This document shows, one piece after another, positions 12,171 to 22,767 of a DNA stretch of 64,000 nt (position 1 is the first letter of the stretch; each line of letters starts with the position of its first letter). The notes under the pieces are model-generated. The model had not been told where the DNA came from, did no database searches, and worked only from the letters and a program-made list of their open reading frames with translations. Both the position numbers and the translations under genes were made by a program. Source of the stretch: Streptococcus downei MFe28 (GTDB lineage Bacteria > Bacillota > Bacilli > Lactobacillales > Streptococcaceae); NCBI RefSeq assembly GCF_900459175.1, contig NZ_UHFA01000002.1, forward strand, positions 1 through 64,000. Direction: 5' to 3'.

Positions 12171-14348
12171 CTAAATAGAATGTTCCGTGCGGGCAATAAT
12201 ATCATCTTGGGTTGCCTTAGAAAGGTCATTGAAGAAGGCTGAATAGCCTGCCACTCGAACAATCAAGTCGCGGTGTTTTTCTGGATGCTTTTGCGCATCA
12301 ATTAGGGTTTCTTTCGAAACGACATTGTATTGAATATGGTAGCCATGTAGACGATTGAAAAAGGTTCGGAGAAGGGCAATAAGTTTTTGCTTATCCTCTT
12401 CCTTGGCCAGGGTTTGCGGGTTGACCTTTTGGTTGAGCAGAACGCCACCAACAATCTCTTGAGTTGGCAATTTAGAAACAGACTTCAAGACAGAAGTTGG
12501 CCCCTTCTTATCCATATTATGAGATGGTGAACAACCTTCTGCCAACGGTGTACCAGCATGACGACCATCTGGGGTAGCTAGGGTCCCACGACCTTGACCG
12601 ACATTAGCTGAAATAGATGAGGTTCCTGAATAACGAATACCTCCGATTGGTCCACGACCATAGCGGGTGTTAGGGTATTTAGCAATTTCATCAACGTAGA
12701 CGTCATAGCATTCACAAACTAGGCTATCAGCGTAGTCATCATCATTGCCGTATTTTGGAGCATCGTTGATGAGCATTTGACGAATTTCCTCACCACGTTC
12801 ACCTGCATAATCACTCTGCAAGGCTTCCCATAATTCATCAGTTGCGAGTCGTTTTTCTTCGAAGACTAATTTCTTAAGCGCAGCTAGGGAGTCAGAAAGT
12901 TTAGCAATGCCAACTTGCAAGCCAGAAATGTAATCGTAAACTGCTCCGCCTTCTTTCAAATGTTTACCACGACCAATACAATCATCTGTTAAGGCTGAAC
13001 ACAGAATGTCTGGCACTTCACGTTCAAGACTGAGGTCAATAGCGTTTTCCACAATGACACTCATGCGAGTGAGATAGCGAAGGTTTTTATCCCAGGCTTC
13101 TTTGAGCTCAGCATAAGTCTTCATATCCCTGAAATGACCGTAACCTGGCGTGAAGCGTTTGCCTGACGTTGGGTCAATCCCATCATTCATGGTGATGAGT
13201 AAGATTTTAGGGAAATTGATATAACTCATACCCGTGCAACGATAACCCCATTTTCCAGGTACTGCCGTTTCTACACAACCGATGGCAGAGTAGTCGTAAG
13301 CATCTTCTTCAGCTACCCCTTTATTGATGAAAGATGGGATGATAACTTCATCGTTATTGAAGGCTGGCATTCCAAAGCCAAGTTTCATCACTTCAATGGC
13401 CTCATTCATAAAGTCTGGGTTAAGCCCAGCATGGTAACGAACCGTTAAGTTTGGTTGTGGCAAGTGGGTTTGAGCTACTGATTTCAGGACTAAGAATGAC
13501 AAGGGATTGACCGCATCCTTCTTATCGCGTGTCTGACCGCCAATCGTCACATTTTGATAAAGAGGGCTACCAGCTGATGAGAAGGTGTGAGCCTGACTGC
13601 GAACTTTATTAATTGTCAGAGTCTTAATCCAGAGGTTGGTCAAGCGCTCAACAATGGAATCCTCAGTTTCACGCCCTGCTTCCAAATCCGCCTTTACATA
13701 AGGGTACATGTATTGGTCAAAACGTCCGTAAGATAGGGAATGGCCGTTTGATTCTATTTGAAGAATACATTGGATGAACCAAACTGATTGAACAGCTTCG
13801 GCGAAAGTCCTAACTGGATAATAAGGAACCCGTTCACAGATTTCAGCAATTTCCAAAAGCTCCTTACGACGTTTGGCAGTAGCTGTTTCAGCCATTTCTT
13901 TGGCTAATGCAACGAAGCGATCGGCATAAGTTTTAACCGCATCTATTGTAATCAAAATAGAATCATAGAAATGGTACTTATCAATACTTGCTGGATCCGT
14001 CAGATCAAGATTGGCCTTAGCTTGTCTCGTGCGTTCTTCAAAACCTACAAGCCCCAGCTCCAACACTTTCTGATAATTTACTGCTAGGTGGGCATCGCCA
14101 GAATTCATCTTACCTTCCATACCGAAGAAGCCCGTTTCCATATAAACTTGAACTTCATCTGGAAGCATGGCTCCTGCACGCGCCCGTAAATTATTGTTTT
14201 CCCAGAAGGGCGCAAGTTTACGCGACTCTTCCTTGGTTTCTTCAGTAATATAGAAGACATCACCATCACGCTTTTCAAAGAGATCAAGTTCGTTCATAAC
14301 AAACTCAAGCATTTTATGCAAGAAAAACTTTATCCGTCGCACACCCAT
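12171..14348 (-). pseudogene. pyruvate formate-lyase-like glycyl radical enzyme, 5'-truncated
   Basis: The frame encodes about 709 residues homologous to PFL2/PflD-type glycyl radical enzymes. The active-site cysteine motif is SAIGCVETAVPG and the radical glycine loop near the C terminus is RVAGYSAFF, so both catalytic ends are present. Homology begins only at EFVMNELDLFEKRDG. About the first 90-100 residues usual for the family are missing, replaced by some 16 unrelated codons without a convincing ribosome site. The break lies at about 14300, beside a BOX-like repeat. No activating enzyme gene is in the window. Probably a pseudogene; translation from the internal ATG of MNELDLF is possible but unlikely to give a stable barrel. 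Confidence 0.85.
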
Positions 14349-14423
14349 CCATGAGGGAAAGGATATTTTATAAAGGGGACCAGACTAGACTTTATAGCTT
14401 CCAAGTTGGGATTAGCTCAGTTT

Positions 14424-14998
14424 TATACTCAATAAAAATCAATCTAGCCAAGGCAAGGAGCAATGACATCAAGTCACTAAAGTGACCGATGTCGCAGTAG
14501 GTGTCTGCTATCTTTGCACCACTTCGTGGCACAGCAGACAACTAGTCACCCTTGCTGGGGTAGTAAGACAGTCTGGTGGACTGTCTTAGCCGACACCTTA
14601 AAATAAAAAGGTGTGAGGTGACGAAGGGTTTTGACATTTGTCAAAGCCCTTCTGTCTTACTCCCAAACGGCAATCCTCCCTAGCGATTGCCTAGCTCCCT
14701 TACTAACTTCACAAAGTTGGTGAAATTGACCAACTTTGCTCTGCATCGCACGAAATGCAGGTGGCTCAAAAGGTCTGGGAGACCTTTTGAGGGTGGAAAT
14801 AGGGAATGCTTTGCTTTACTCAGCAAGTACGGCAAGGTGAGTTAACGATGCGACATGGAGTAAAAACTGTCAATATTACAGTTTTTATGAAATTAGTCAG
14901 GGATATAGAAAACTACAATCGTAGTTTTCGTAGTCACTCTAATGAGAAATCATAGAGTGACTTTATCCGTGGGAAAATTTTGATTTTCGAAGAGTATA
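14424..14998. repeat. BOX-like mosaic repeat, copy 1 (uninterrupted)
   Basis: A 575-bp noncoding element. It begins TATACTCAATAAAAATCAA and ends with the inverted form of TATACTCTTCGAAAATCAAA. Inside is CAAGTACGGCAAGG, close to the pneumococcal BOX core. It contains many hairpins, among them GAAGGGTTTTGACA/TGTCAAAGCCCTTC at 14623-14652 and AAAAGGTCT/AGACCTTTT. Most of it recurs inverted at 40747-42874, where an insertion sequence interrupts it. It fills the whole gap between truncated pfl and the liaR terminator. Confidence 0.75.
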
Positions 14999-15002
14999 AA
15001 CT

Positions 15003-15049
15003 AAAAAGCATGAATCTGGTCTTGGTATAGCCCTAGTTTCATGCTTTTT
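15003..15049 (-). terminator. terminator of the lia operon
   Basis: On the minus strand AAAAAGCATGAA pairs with TTCATGCTTTTT across a 23-nt loop, 44 nt after the liaR stop; it can work in both directions. Confidence 0.8.
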
Positions 15050-15092
15050 GCTTTATAACCGATAAAGAGTGAGGCCCTAGGTAGGTATCCTC

Positions 15093-15734
15093 TTATTGCT
15101 CCTCTTGAGGGACCAGATTGTGCTGGAAGGCATAGACAACTGCTTGGGTGCGATCTTCGACATTGAGTTTGGCCAAGATGTTGGAGACGTGGGTCTTGAC
15201 TGTCTTGAGTGAGATAAAGAGCTCATCAGCAATAGTCTGATTGTCATAACCCTTGGCCAGAAGGGCCAGAACGTCACGTTCTCGGGCCGTTAAATCGTCA
15301 TGCAGGTCTGGGTGTTGGTCGTGGTATTTAATTTTTTGATCCACCTCAGTCTCAATGGCCACTTGACCTTGGGCAACCTTACGAATACTGTTTAGAATCT
15401 CGGCGGCACTAGAGGTCTTGAGCATATAGCCCTTGGCCCCAGCCTCAATCACGGGGTAAATTTTTTCATTATCCAGGTAGGAGGTTAACACGAGGATCTT
15501 GGCCGCCTTCCATTCTTTGAGAATAGCTAGAGTAGCCTCGACGCCATCCATCTCAGGCATAACCAGGTCCATTACGACTACATCTGGGCGCAAATTCAAA
15601 GCCATCTCAACCCCATCCTTGCCATTATCAGCCTCACCAACAACTTCAATGTCTGGCTGCATATTAAAGAAACTCTTCAAGCCTAGTCGCACCATCTCGT
15701 GGTCATCAACCAGAATAATTTTAGTCTTGTCCAT
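15093..15734 (-). CDS. liaR: response regulator LiaR
   Basis: 213 residues, NarL/FixJ class. The receiver domain (1-120) has the acidic pocket IILVDDHE and phospho-acceptor Asp in VVVMDLVMPEMDG (about 55), plus Lys in GAKGYMLK. A LuxR-type helix-turn-helix (about 145-205) contains LTARERDVLALLAKGYDN and SLKTVKTHVSNILAKL. With LiaS it answers lipid II-cycle and envelope stress. It overlaps liaS by 14 nt and ends the cluster phpP-stkP-liaF-liaS-liaR. Confidence 0.95.
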   Translation of the reverse strand: MDKTKIILVDDHEMVRLGLKSFFNMQPDIEVVGEADNGKDGVEMALNLRPDVVVMDLVMPEMDGVEATLAILKEWKAAKILVLTSYLDNEKIYPVIEAGAKGYMLKTSSAAEILNSIRKVAQGQVAIETEVDQKIKYHDQHPDLHDDLTARERDVLALLAKGYDNQTIADELFISLKTVKTHVSNILAKLNVEDRTQAVVYAFQHNLVPQEEQ

Positions 15735-16764
15735 CGTTTTCGTCCTCAGCTTTCTCTTCTTGGTTCTTATCTAAATTATCTAGTATTGGCAGGCGAATAT
15801 CCATGGAAACGCCCTTGCCCTTACTAGAGAGCATGATCATGGTGCCCGCTAAATCGTCAACCCGATCCTGAATGTTTTTCAGGCCGTAACTGAGCTCACG
15901 GCTGGCATCCATATCAAAGCCTTTCCCATTGTCAATCATCTTAAACTGTACTTCATTTTCGCTCTGGTAGAGGTAAACCTCCAAACGACTAGCCTGGGCA
16001 TGCTTAAGGGTATTAGAGATGAACTCTTGAGCAATTCTGAAGAGATTATCCTCAATCACCTTAGGCAGTTGGTCGACATCCTCCTTAAAGACTGTCTGGA
16101 TATTACTCTTGTCCTTTAGCTCCTTGAGAAGGATGGAAATCCCTTCAGAGAGCGTCCGCCCTTGCAATTCAGTTGGCCTTAGGTGCAGGAGCATAACCCG
16201 CAGATCATTTTGGGCACTGATTAGGGTCGTTTCAATCAGGTCAAGTTGCTCCTTAAGCTGACTCTTATCAAGATTATCCAAATTCTGGGCAAGCCCCGAA
16301 AGCATCATGGAGGAGGCAAAGAGCTCCTGGCTGACCGTATCGTGCAAATCTCTGGCAATCCGCTTGCGCTCCTGGGTGACAATGGTTCGGCTATTGGAGA
16401 TATAGGCGTTTTCAGTTTTCTGCAAATTGGCTGTTATTCTAGCCATTTGCTTGGACAGACGCTCGATATTCTTGCCAACCTCAGACTCTGGTTGCTTACC
16501 CACCGCTTGGTTATTGATAATCCGCCGCAAGCTCTTGTTGAGCTGGCGTTTACTATTGTCATCAACAATCAGCCAGACTAAAATCAAGAGGAAGCTAACA
16601 GAAAACATGAGCAGGACAACGGAAAAAACGAACTGCTCCAGAACCCTAGGGTCAGCAAAGACCAACCTACTATCCAAATTGAGGCTATCAAAAATAATAA
16701 AGATGATGAAGCCGACCGTCACACAGACATAGAGGAAAATCAGGAGAAAATCATTTCTTTTCAT
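15721..16764 (-). CDS. liaS: sensor histidine kinase LiaS
   Basis: 347 residues. Two transmembrane helices (about 7-29 and 43-68) with almost no extracellular loop make it an intramembrane-sensing kinase. A HAMP-like linker precedes the HisKA_3 dimerisation box RKRIARDLHDTVSQELF (phospho-His near 142). A HATPase domain has NTLKHAQAS and DNGKGFD. It overlaps liaF by 4 nt. LiaF is known to inhibit LiaS in other Firmicutes. Confidence 0.95.
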   Translation of the reverse strand: MKRNDFLLIFLYVCVTVGFIIFIIFDSLNLDSRLVFADPRVLEQFVFSVVLLMFSVSFLLILVWLIVDDNSKRQLNKSLRRIINNQAVGKQPESEVGKNIERLSKQMARITANLQKTENAYISNSRTIVTQERKRIARDLHDTVSQELFASSMMLSGLAQNLDNLDKSQLKEQLDLIETTLISAQNDLRVMLLHLRPTELQGRTLSEGISILLKELKDKSNIQTVFKEDVDQLPKVIEDNLFRIAQEFISNTLKHAQASRLEVYLYQSENEVQFKMIDNGKGFDMDASRELSYGLKNIQDRVDDLAGTMIMLSSKGKGVSMDIRLPILDNLDKNQEEKAEDENDGQD

Positions 16765-17459
16765 GCCCGCACCACCTCTACTGAACCTGCAAAAATGTTG
16801 ACAACTACCTTAACCGACCGCAAAAGTTCCTGATCATCCTTTTGCTCCAGCTTGATAGACTGGTTGCGCAAATCATATTCGGGAAAGCCCAAATAGGAAA
16901 CGCTGGCATAGATGGCACTAACATCCAACTTGACGGCGACATCCCTTGGCACAAGAATCCTGGTTGGTCCGTAGATTTTTCGAATAATCACAACATTATC
17001 ACGACCCGTAACGATTAACTTTCTTAAGTCAATGGTATCCGAGCCACTAATGCGGATGACGTTGATATCATCAAAGGTATAAAAGTCCTGACTGATATGA
17101 CGACTGGCCCCAATCCATTGGTTAGGCTGGGGTTTGGCTACCAAATTATCTTTTTCAAACTCTAGGACAGCATAGCGGTTGCGGTGCTTAACCTCAGAAA
17201 AATGGTTGATGATGGTATAGGCCACTGTTAGTAGGACCGCCGCAATCATGTAGGGATTGAGCATGAAAATCATAAAGAGAAAGAGGGAGCTGACCGTCAG
17301 CAGAAAACTTCCACGATTGTCCTTATTAAAGAAAAGGAGGGCCAGGAGGGTCAGGACCAAAATGAGTACAAAAGCCGTCAGGCTCTTGGACAGGATTGTC
17401 AGCAGGGCCATGCATAAAAGCAGGGCCTCAACCAACAAGAAAAATTGAAATTTTTTCAT
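16761..17459 (-). CDS. liaF: membrane regulator LiaF
   Basis: 232 residues from the ATG after AGAGGAAATCT. Four hydrophobic segments in the first 85 residues are followed by a cytoplasmic beta-rich C-terminal domain typical of LiaF/VraT (with DTIDLRKLIVTGRDNVVIIRKIYGPTRI as its core). It inhibits LiaS in the absence of cell-wall stress. It is preceded by a short gap holding a hairpin that may attenuate read-through from stkP. Confidence 0.93.
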   Translation of the reverse strand: MKKFQFFLLVEALLLCMALLTILSKSLTAFVLILVLTLLALLFFNKDNRGSFLLTVSSLFLFMIFMLNPYMIAAVLLTVAYTIINHFSEVKHRNRYAVLEFEKDNLVAKPQPNQWIGASRHISQDFYTFDDINVIRISGSDTIDLRKLIVTGRDNVVIIRKIYGPTRILVPRDVAVKLDVSAIYASVSYLGFPEYDLRNQSIKLEQKDDQELLRSVKVVVNIFAGSVEVVRA

Positions 17460-17580
17460 AGATTTCCTCTGGGAGGACCTTAAAAAGGTCACTAGGTTTA
17501 CCTGCCCATTGTATCAAAAATCCCCCCAAATTGCAGTAGTAATTGGCCTGAGAAGCCTTGATATAGGTCCTAAGTCCGAA

Positions 17581-17607
17581 AAAATCAGCCCGAGAGAGGC
17601 TGATTTG
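17581..17607 (-). terminator. intra-cluster hairpin between stkP and liaF
   Basis: AAATCAGCC-TCTCTCG-GGCTGATTT followed by TTTCGG on the minus strand. A 9-bp stem with a short U tract; it could be a weak terminator that lowers liaFSR expression from the stkP promoter. Confidence 0.6.
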
Positions 17608-17644
17608 TAATACGGTAAATTGTTGTTGTCCAAAAACATCATTA

Positions 17645-19510
17645 CTATTCGCTACCCGACTGTTTTTCATCGGTCGAACTTGAGTCTGGTACCTGATTGT
17701 CTGGTTGACTATTTGAAGAACTTGATTGACCGGACGACGAGCTACTTGACGAGCTAGAAGAGCTTGACGAAGCGTCCTGTACATATAGAATAATATCATC
17801 GCTAGAGGATAAGTCTAGACTAGCCCCATAATAAGGGGTCTGACCAGAAATAATACTAGAAGATGATGGGGAGGTCTCTGCTCCTGTTGATGAGGAATAA
17901 ATCTTGATCCGTGAGGATTTAACACCGATAGCCGTTAAGGTAGAGACCGCTTGAGAATAGGTCATTCCCGTTAGGTTAGGCATGGTGGTTGACCCAGAAA
18001 CGGCAACGGTAAATTTGATGGTATCGTCACCCGAGGTATCAAATTTATCCCCCTTAGAAGGGCTCTGACTGATGATGGTTCCCTCATCATAATCGGAGGT
18101 GGACACTTCTGTGACCTCAATTTGAGATTCCTTGACACCGTAATCTGACTCTAATTCTTTTTTGACCGAATCAATTGATTTACCGGTATAGTCCTTCATT
18201 TTGAAGCTACTTCCGTTACCAGAAACATAGATGTCAACAGAACTTCCCTCTTTTTTAGAAGTCCCAGCGGCTGGGTCGGTCCGAACTACCTTCCCCTTAT
18301 CAACCGAATCGCTCTCTACCTTGATGACCTGACCAACCTTGAGGCCAGACTTCTTGATAGTCATCCGAGCGGTTGCCAAATCCTGGCCAGAAACGTCTGG
18401 AACATTTATAGAGGATGGATTGCGCAACATGAGAAAGGCAACAAGGACAATTATCCCTAGAACCAGGGCAATGGCAACCTTGCTATAAACACTAGCCTTG
18501 TGCTTACGCTTGGGCTTAACCTTCTTCTTGGGAGCAGCTTTGGCAGGAGCCTTGGCTTTTGATTTTTTATCGGTTGCCTTGAGTAATTGCTCAGTAGAAG
18601 CATTGGCAGTATTGGTATCAATCTTAGGTAGGGTCTTGGTATCGGCCACATCGCTAAAGACCAGCTTGGCTTCTCGACTACGATTATAGCTGAGGCTAGA
18701 CATGAGGTCTCGACTCATTTCATAGGTCGATTGATAGCGGTCGGTTAACCTTTTAGCAGTTGCCTTGATGACAACATTTTCCAGGGCCTGTGGGACTGCC
18801 GGATTAATTTCTCTAATCGAAGGCAGGGGCTTTTGGAAATGCTGGAGGGCAATGGTGACGGCACTATCGCCATCATAAGGGATATGCCCTGTCAACATTT
18901 CAAAGAGCATAATTCCCATAGCATAGATGTCAGACTGAACCGTCGCTTTAGAGCCACGTGCCTGCTCAGGCGAGAGGTAGTGGACACTTCCCAGCATGGA
19001 ATTGGTCTGGGTCAGGCTGGTCTCCGCAAAGGCCACGGCAATCCCGAAGTCTGTTACCTTGACTGTTCCATCCTTGGTTAAGAGAATATTTTGTGGCTTG
19101 AGGTCTCGGTGAATGATGCCCTTTTCGTGGGCCAGGGTCATAGCCGAGAGGACTTCTTCCATAATCCTGACAACTTCAGAATTAGAAAGAGGCGCCTTAT
19201 CTTGTATATAGTGCTTGAGGTCTGAGCCATCAACATATTCCATGACTAGGAATTGCTGCCCATCTTCTTCCCCAATATCTCTGATAGAGACAATGTTGGG
19301 ATGGCTGAGTTCTGCCATGGCCCGCGCTTCCCGCTGAAAACGTGTCACGGCAACCTGGTCAGTCTGATAGTTGGTCCGAAGTACCTTTATGGCGACTTCT
19401 TCTCCTTCTAAAATCAGGTCGTTGGCCAAATAAACATCTGCCATACCACCCCGACCGATGGACTTGAGAATGCGATAGCGACCAGCAAATAATTTGCCAA
19501 TCTGAATCAT
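17645..19510 (-). CDS. stkP: Ser/Thr protein kinase with PASTA domains
   Basis: 621 residues. The kinase domain (1-270) has the glycine loop [11 protein letters not shown], the catalytic loop [11 protein letters not shown] and VTDFGIA. A Lys-rich juxtamembrane segment (about 305-340) and one transmembrane helix (about 345-365) follow. Three extracellular PASTA repeats (about 370-575) bind peptidoglycan or lipid II. The C-terminal tail is an unusual run of serines with Gln and Asp. It coordinates cell division and wall synthesis. It overlaps its phosphatase gene by 4 nt. S. mutans calls it pknB. Confidence 0.95.
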   Translation of the reverse strand: MIQIGKLFAGRYRILKSIGRGGMADVYLANDLILEGEEVAIKVLRTNYQTDQVAVTRFQREARAMAELSHPNIVSIRDIGEEDGQQFLVMEYVDGSDLKHYIQDKAPLSNSEVVRIMEEVLSAMTLAHEKGIIHRDLKPQNILLTKDGTVKVTDFGIAVAFAETSLTQTNSMLGSVHYLSPEQARGSKATVQSDIYAMGIMLFEMLTGHIPYDGDSAVTIALQHFQKPLPSIREINPAVPQALENVVIKATAKRLTDRYQSTYEMSRDLMSSLSYNRSREAKLVFSDVADTKTLPKIDTNTANASTEQLLKATDKKSKAKAPAKAAPKKKVKPKRKHKASVYSKVAIALVLGIIVLVAFLMLRNPSSINVPDVSGQDLATARMTIKKSGLKVGQVIKVESDSVDKGKVVRTDPAAGTSKKEGSSVDIYVSGNGSSFKMKDYTGKSIDSVKKELESDYGVKESQIEVTEVSTSDYDEGTIISQSPSKGDKFDTSGDDTIKFTVAVSGSTTMPNLTGMTYSQAVSTLTAIGVKSSRIKIYSSSTGAETSPSSSSIISGQTPYYGASLDLSSSDDIILYVQDASSSSSSSSSSSSSGQSSSSNSQPDNQVPDSSSTDEKQSGSE

Positions 19511-20250
19511 AAGGTAGCCTCACCTTCTACGTGAAGCAAGCCCACGGTAATATTATCTAGGCCTCCAGCCTTGTTGGCTCGATCTACTAATTCTTCAGCT
19601 TTTTCCTTCAAGCCTCCATCGTCAGCCATGAGGACATTGACGATGGTGTCGCTAGAAATCATATTGGTCAAGCCATCACTATTCATTAGAATAAAATCGC
19701 CTGGCTCCAATTGTTGAACTCCTAAGTCAAGTTCAATCGGCCCTTGTTGGCCGATGGATTGGGTAATGATATTTTTTTGAGGGTGGACAGCGGCTTCTTC
19801 CTCGGTAATTTGACCAGCCCGAAGGAGCTCGTTAACCAGGGAATGGTCCGTCGTCAACTGTTGATAGTGACCATTTCTGATGAGGCCAATCCGAGAATCC
19901 CCAAGGTGGGCATAGAGGGCAGCATTATCCACAACCGAAACGGCCTCAATGGTTGTCCCCATTCCTCGGTAGGATTCTTCTTGACCGAGTTCATAAATTT
20001 TATGATTTTCTTTTTCAATGCTATCAATCATCCAGTCCCGAATTTGTGTCAAATCGGAGAAGTCGGTCTCCTCCCAAATTTTTCCCAAATCGGTAACGGT
20101 CAATTCACTAGCAATATTACCAGCGCGGTGTCCTCCCATCCCATCGGCTAAGATGATGAGGGGAATACCTGACTTATTATAAAATTGATTGATAAAATCC
20201 TGATTATCAGAGCGCTTTTGGCCGATATCAGTCCGCAGAGCAATTTCCAT
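19507..20250 (-). CDS. phpP: PP2C-type Ser/Thr phosphatase
   Basis: 247 residues, a full PPM/PP2C domain. Metal-binding motifs RSDNQDF (about 14), [11 protein letters not shown] (about 37), GDSRIGLI and [10 protein letters not shown] are seen. It reverses phosphorylation by the adjacent StkP; the TGA/ATG overlap couples the two. S. mutans calls it pppL. Confidence 0.95.
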   Translation of the reverse strand: MEIALRTDIGQKRSDNQDFINQFYNKSGIPLIILADGMGGHRAGNIASELTVTDLGKIWEETDFSDLTQIRDWMIDSIEKENHKIYELGQEESYRGMGTTIEAVSVVDNAALYAHLGDSRIGLIRNGHYQQLTTDHSLVNELLRAGQITEEEAAVHPQKNIITQSIGQQGPIELDLGVQQLEPGDFILMNSDGLTNMISSDTIVNVLMADDGGLKEKAEELVDRANKAGGLDNITVGLLHVEGEATL

Positions 20251-20274
20251 GGAATATGTAACTGTCCTTTCAAG

Positions 20275-21603
20275 CTAATAGACTCGCTTAAGTTGGGCAA
20301 TAAAGAAACCATCTGTCAGATGTAACTCAGGTGTAATCTGGATAAATCCATCTGTCAGAATGTCTTCTTGCCTATGTTCCAGTTTTACCTGCTCAAAATT
20401 AGGGTGGGCCTCAAGAAATTTTTGGATTAAATCTTGATTTTCCTCCCTAAAAATGGTGCAGGTGCTGTAGGTTATTATACCATTTTTGCGCAATGTTTGA
20501 CAAACACTCTTTAGGATATCAAACTGTATCTTTTGCAGGGACTCAAAGTCTTGACTGGCCTTCTTGTATTTGATGTCTGGTTTCCGTCGAATCAGGCCAA
20601 TCCCCGAACAAGGGGCATCAACTAATATTTTGTCAAAACTATCCGGAGCAAATTCTTGGTGAACCAGGCGAGCATCTAGTTTTTTAGTCCTAACCCTATC
20701 AGCTACGTGCAAGCGTCTGGCATTTTCCTTAATCAAGTCTAGTTTATGGTCATAGAGGTCCAAGGCCAGCACTTGACCACTAGTCAGATAGGAAGCCAGA
20801 TGGGCTGTCTTTCCGCCAGGAGCTGCACAGGCATCTAGCACCTGTTCTTGGCCTTGAAGCTTGAGGGTTGGCGCCACTAGCTGACTGGACTCATCCTGAA
20901 TGGTTAGGTCCCCATCCTCAAAATATTTAGTTCCTGCGAAATAGCCAGATTCTTTTACGAGACCAACAGGTGAGAGTAAAGAGCGCTTTGCCCCTGTCGC
21001 CGCTTGGATTTCTGCTAATTTAGCTGGATTGGTTACCCGAACGCTGGCCTTGTTACGGACAAAGAGGCTCTCGAAAATCTTGATGGCCCGCTCATGACCA
21101 TACTGGTCAATTGTTTTTTTGACCAGCCAGACGGGCAGGGAATATTGTACAGAGTAGCGCTTATTCTGCCGCTTAATGCTAGCAGGGTCGGCCAAGGGAC
21201 CCTTACTTAATTTGCGCAGAACAGCATTGACTAATTTGTCTGCCCCTCTTTGACTGCGAGATTTGGCTAATTCAACCGCTTCATTCAAAACGGCATGACT
21301 AGGAATTTTATCCAGATAGAGGAGTTGGTAAAGGCTGAGCATGAGGAGGGTGTAGACCCAGCTTTCTAGCTTGTCCCTATCCTCAATGACATGGGCCAGT
21401 TGCCACTCCAGAGTAATTTTTCGTGCCACGGTCCCATAGACTAATTCGGTCACCAAGGCCTTATCCTGCTGACTAAGGCTTGAACCTGACAAGCCTCGCT
21501 TGAGGGCTAGGTTAGAATAAGCCCCTTCTTGAAAAACTTCCTCTAAGATTTTCAAAGCCAGACCACGGGCTGACTTTTCTAGTCTATTCGCCAAAGACAT
21601 CAC
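20275..21603 (-). CDS. rsmB: 16S rRNA (cytosine-967-C5) methyltransferase RsmB
   Basis: 442 residues (also called Sun/SunL). An N-terminal NusB-like domain (about 1-150) is followed by a Rossmann methyltransferase. The SAM site is [15 protein letters not shown], and the catalytic cysteines are in [15 protein letters not shown] and YSTCTI. It overlaps fmt by 20 nt and sits 24 nt before phpP, so translation genes and the signalling pair form one cluster. Confidence 0.94.
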   Translation of the reverse strand: MMSLANRLEKSARGLALKILEEVFQEGAYSNLALKRGLSGSSLSQQDKALVTELVYGTVARKITLEWQLAHVIEDRDKLESWVYTLLMLSLYQLLYLDKIPSHAVLNEAVELAKSRSQRGADKLVNAVLRKLSKGPLADPASIKRQNKRYSVQYSLPVWLVKKTIDQYGHERAIKIFESLFVRNKASVRVTNPAKLAEIQAATGAKRSLLSPVGLVKESGYFAGTKYFEDGDLTIQDESSQLVAPTLKLQGQEQVLDACAAPGGKTAHLASYLTSGQVLALDLYDHKLDLIKENARRLHVADRVRTKKLDARLVHQEFAPDSFDKILVDAPCSGIGLIRRKPDIKYKKASQDFESLQKIQFDILKSVCQTLRKNGIITYSTCTIFREENQDLIQKFLEAHPNFEQVKLEHRQEDILTDGFIQITPELHLTDGFFIAQLKRVY

Positions 21604-22519
21604 CTACTTTTAGCTTTTGTCCTAAACCATTGAGGAAATCAGAAATCTTCATCTTGGGTTTCCCAGCTGGCTGAACTTCTAAGAGAGATAGGCCCCCTTG
21701 ACCAGTAGCCACGATGAGGCTCTTCTTGGTTTTCTCAATAATCTGACCGGCTGGGCCCTGGCCATCTACTGGCTTAGCCTGATAAATCTTAAAGCGTTGA
21801 CCATTTAGAAGGGTATGAGCAACCGGCCAAGGGTTCATGCCCCGCACCTGATTGAAGAGGTCACGGGCTGATTTATTCCAATCCAAGCGTTCCTGTTCAG
21901 GGGTAATATTGGGGGAGAAGCTCACTCGGTCAGGGTCCTGAGCTTGCGGTTGAATTTTACCAGATAGGTAGTCCGGAAGGGTCTGCAAAAGCAGGTCACG
22001 CCCGAGAACAGCTAGTTTCTCAAAGAGGGTGCCAACATTGTCTTCATCAAGAATGGGCAAACTGGCTTGAGCCAGCATATCACCCGCATCCATCTCCTTG
22101 ACCATCTCCATAATGGTCACGCCAGCCTTATCATCACCCTTAATCAGGGCATAATGAATAGGAGCACCGCCTCGATATTTAGGCAAGAGGGAAGCATGAA
22201 CATTGAGGGCAAAATCCATGGAATCCAGAAGCTTACTTGGTAGGAATTGCCCATAGGCAGCCGTAATAATACCATCCGCACCCAGGTTCATCAAATCAGC
22301 CATCTCCTGCGAACCTGCTAATTTTTCAGGTTGATAGACTGGTAGGTCATGACCGATAGCCAGTTCCTTGACTGGGGTCATACGAATTTCTTTCTTACGA
22401 CCGACAGCGCGGTCCGGTTGGGTAACGACTGCTAGTATATTATAGTCGGAACTGCTGATTAGGCCTTCTAAAACAGTCGCTGCAAAAGCGGGGGTCCCCA
22501 TAAAAATAATTTTTTTCAT
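21584..22519 (-). CDS. fmt: methionyl-tRNA formyltransferase
   Basis: 311 residues. The formyl-transfer domain has the signature [21 protein letters not shown] (Asn, His and Asp catalytic set) and [13 protein letters not shown]. The C-terminal OB-like domain binds initiator tRNA. It formylates Met-tRNAi for initiation. The start is ATG at [11 protein letters not shown] 248-nt gap to priA carries an inverted repeat (GGCTGGG/CCCAGCC) without a T-run. Confidence 0.96.
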   Translation of the reverse strand: MKKIIFMGTPAFAATVLEGLISSSDYNILAVVTQPDRAVGRKKEIRMTPVKELAIGHDLPVYQPEKLAGSQEMADLMNLGADGIITAAYGQFLPSKLLDSMDFALNVHASLLPKYRGGAPIHYALIKGDDKAGVTIMEMVKEMDAGDMLAQASLPILDEDNVGTLFEKLAVLGRDLLLQTLPDYLSGKIQPQAQDPDRVSFSPNITPEQERLDWNKSARDLFNQVRGMNPWPVAHTLLNGQRFKIYQAKPVDGQGPAGQIIEKTKKSLIVATGQGGLSLLEVQPAGKPKMKISDFLNGLGQKLKVGDVFGE

Positions 22520-22767
22520 CTGTCTTATCGGCCTAGTCGGCCGTCCTTTCTAGCTTATCCCTTTGGAAAATCAAAATTTTGTTACAGATGAAGTCAGCTT
22601 GCTATTTCTTGTGAATGTGACTTCAAAATGACAATTATAGTTTTTACGCCTCTGAGAAGGCAACTGGAGCAATTGTATTGCTCGTTTTAGACTGGTGTCG
22701 CAAGGGGGTGGCTGGGCAATTTTCAAACACCTACCCAGCCTTGATTAAAGTATTTTTCACCAGGAAT

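Noticed and set aside
22680..22740. Inverted repeat GGCTGGG/CCCAGCC between fmt and priA as a terminator
   Set aside because: No T-run on either strand; kept only as a note with fmt.
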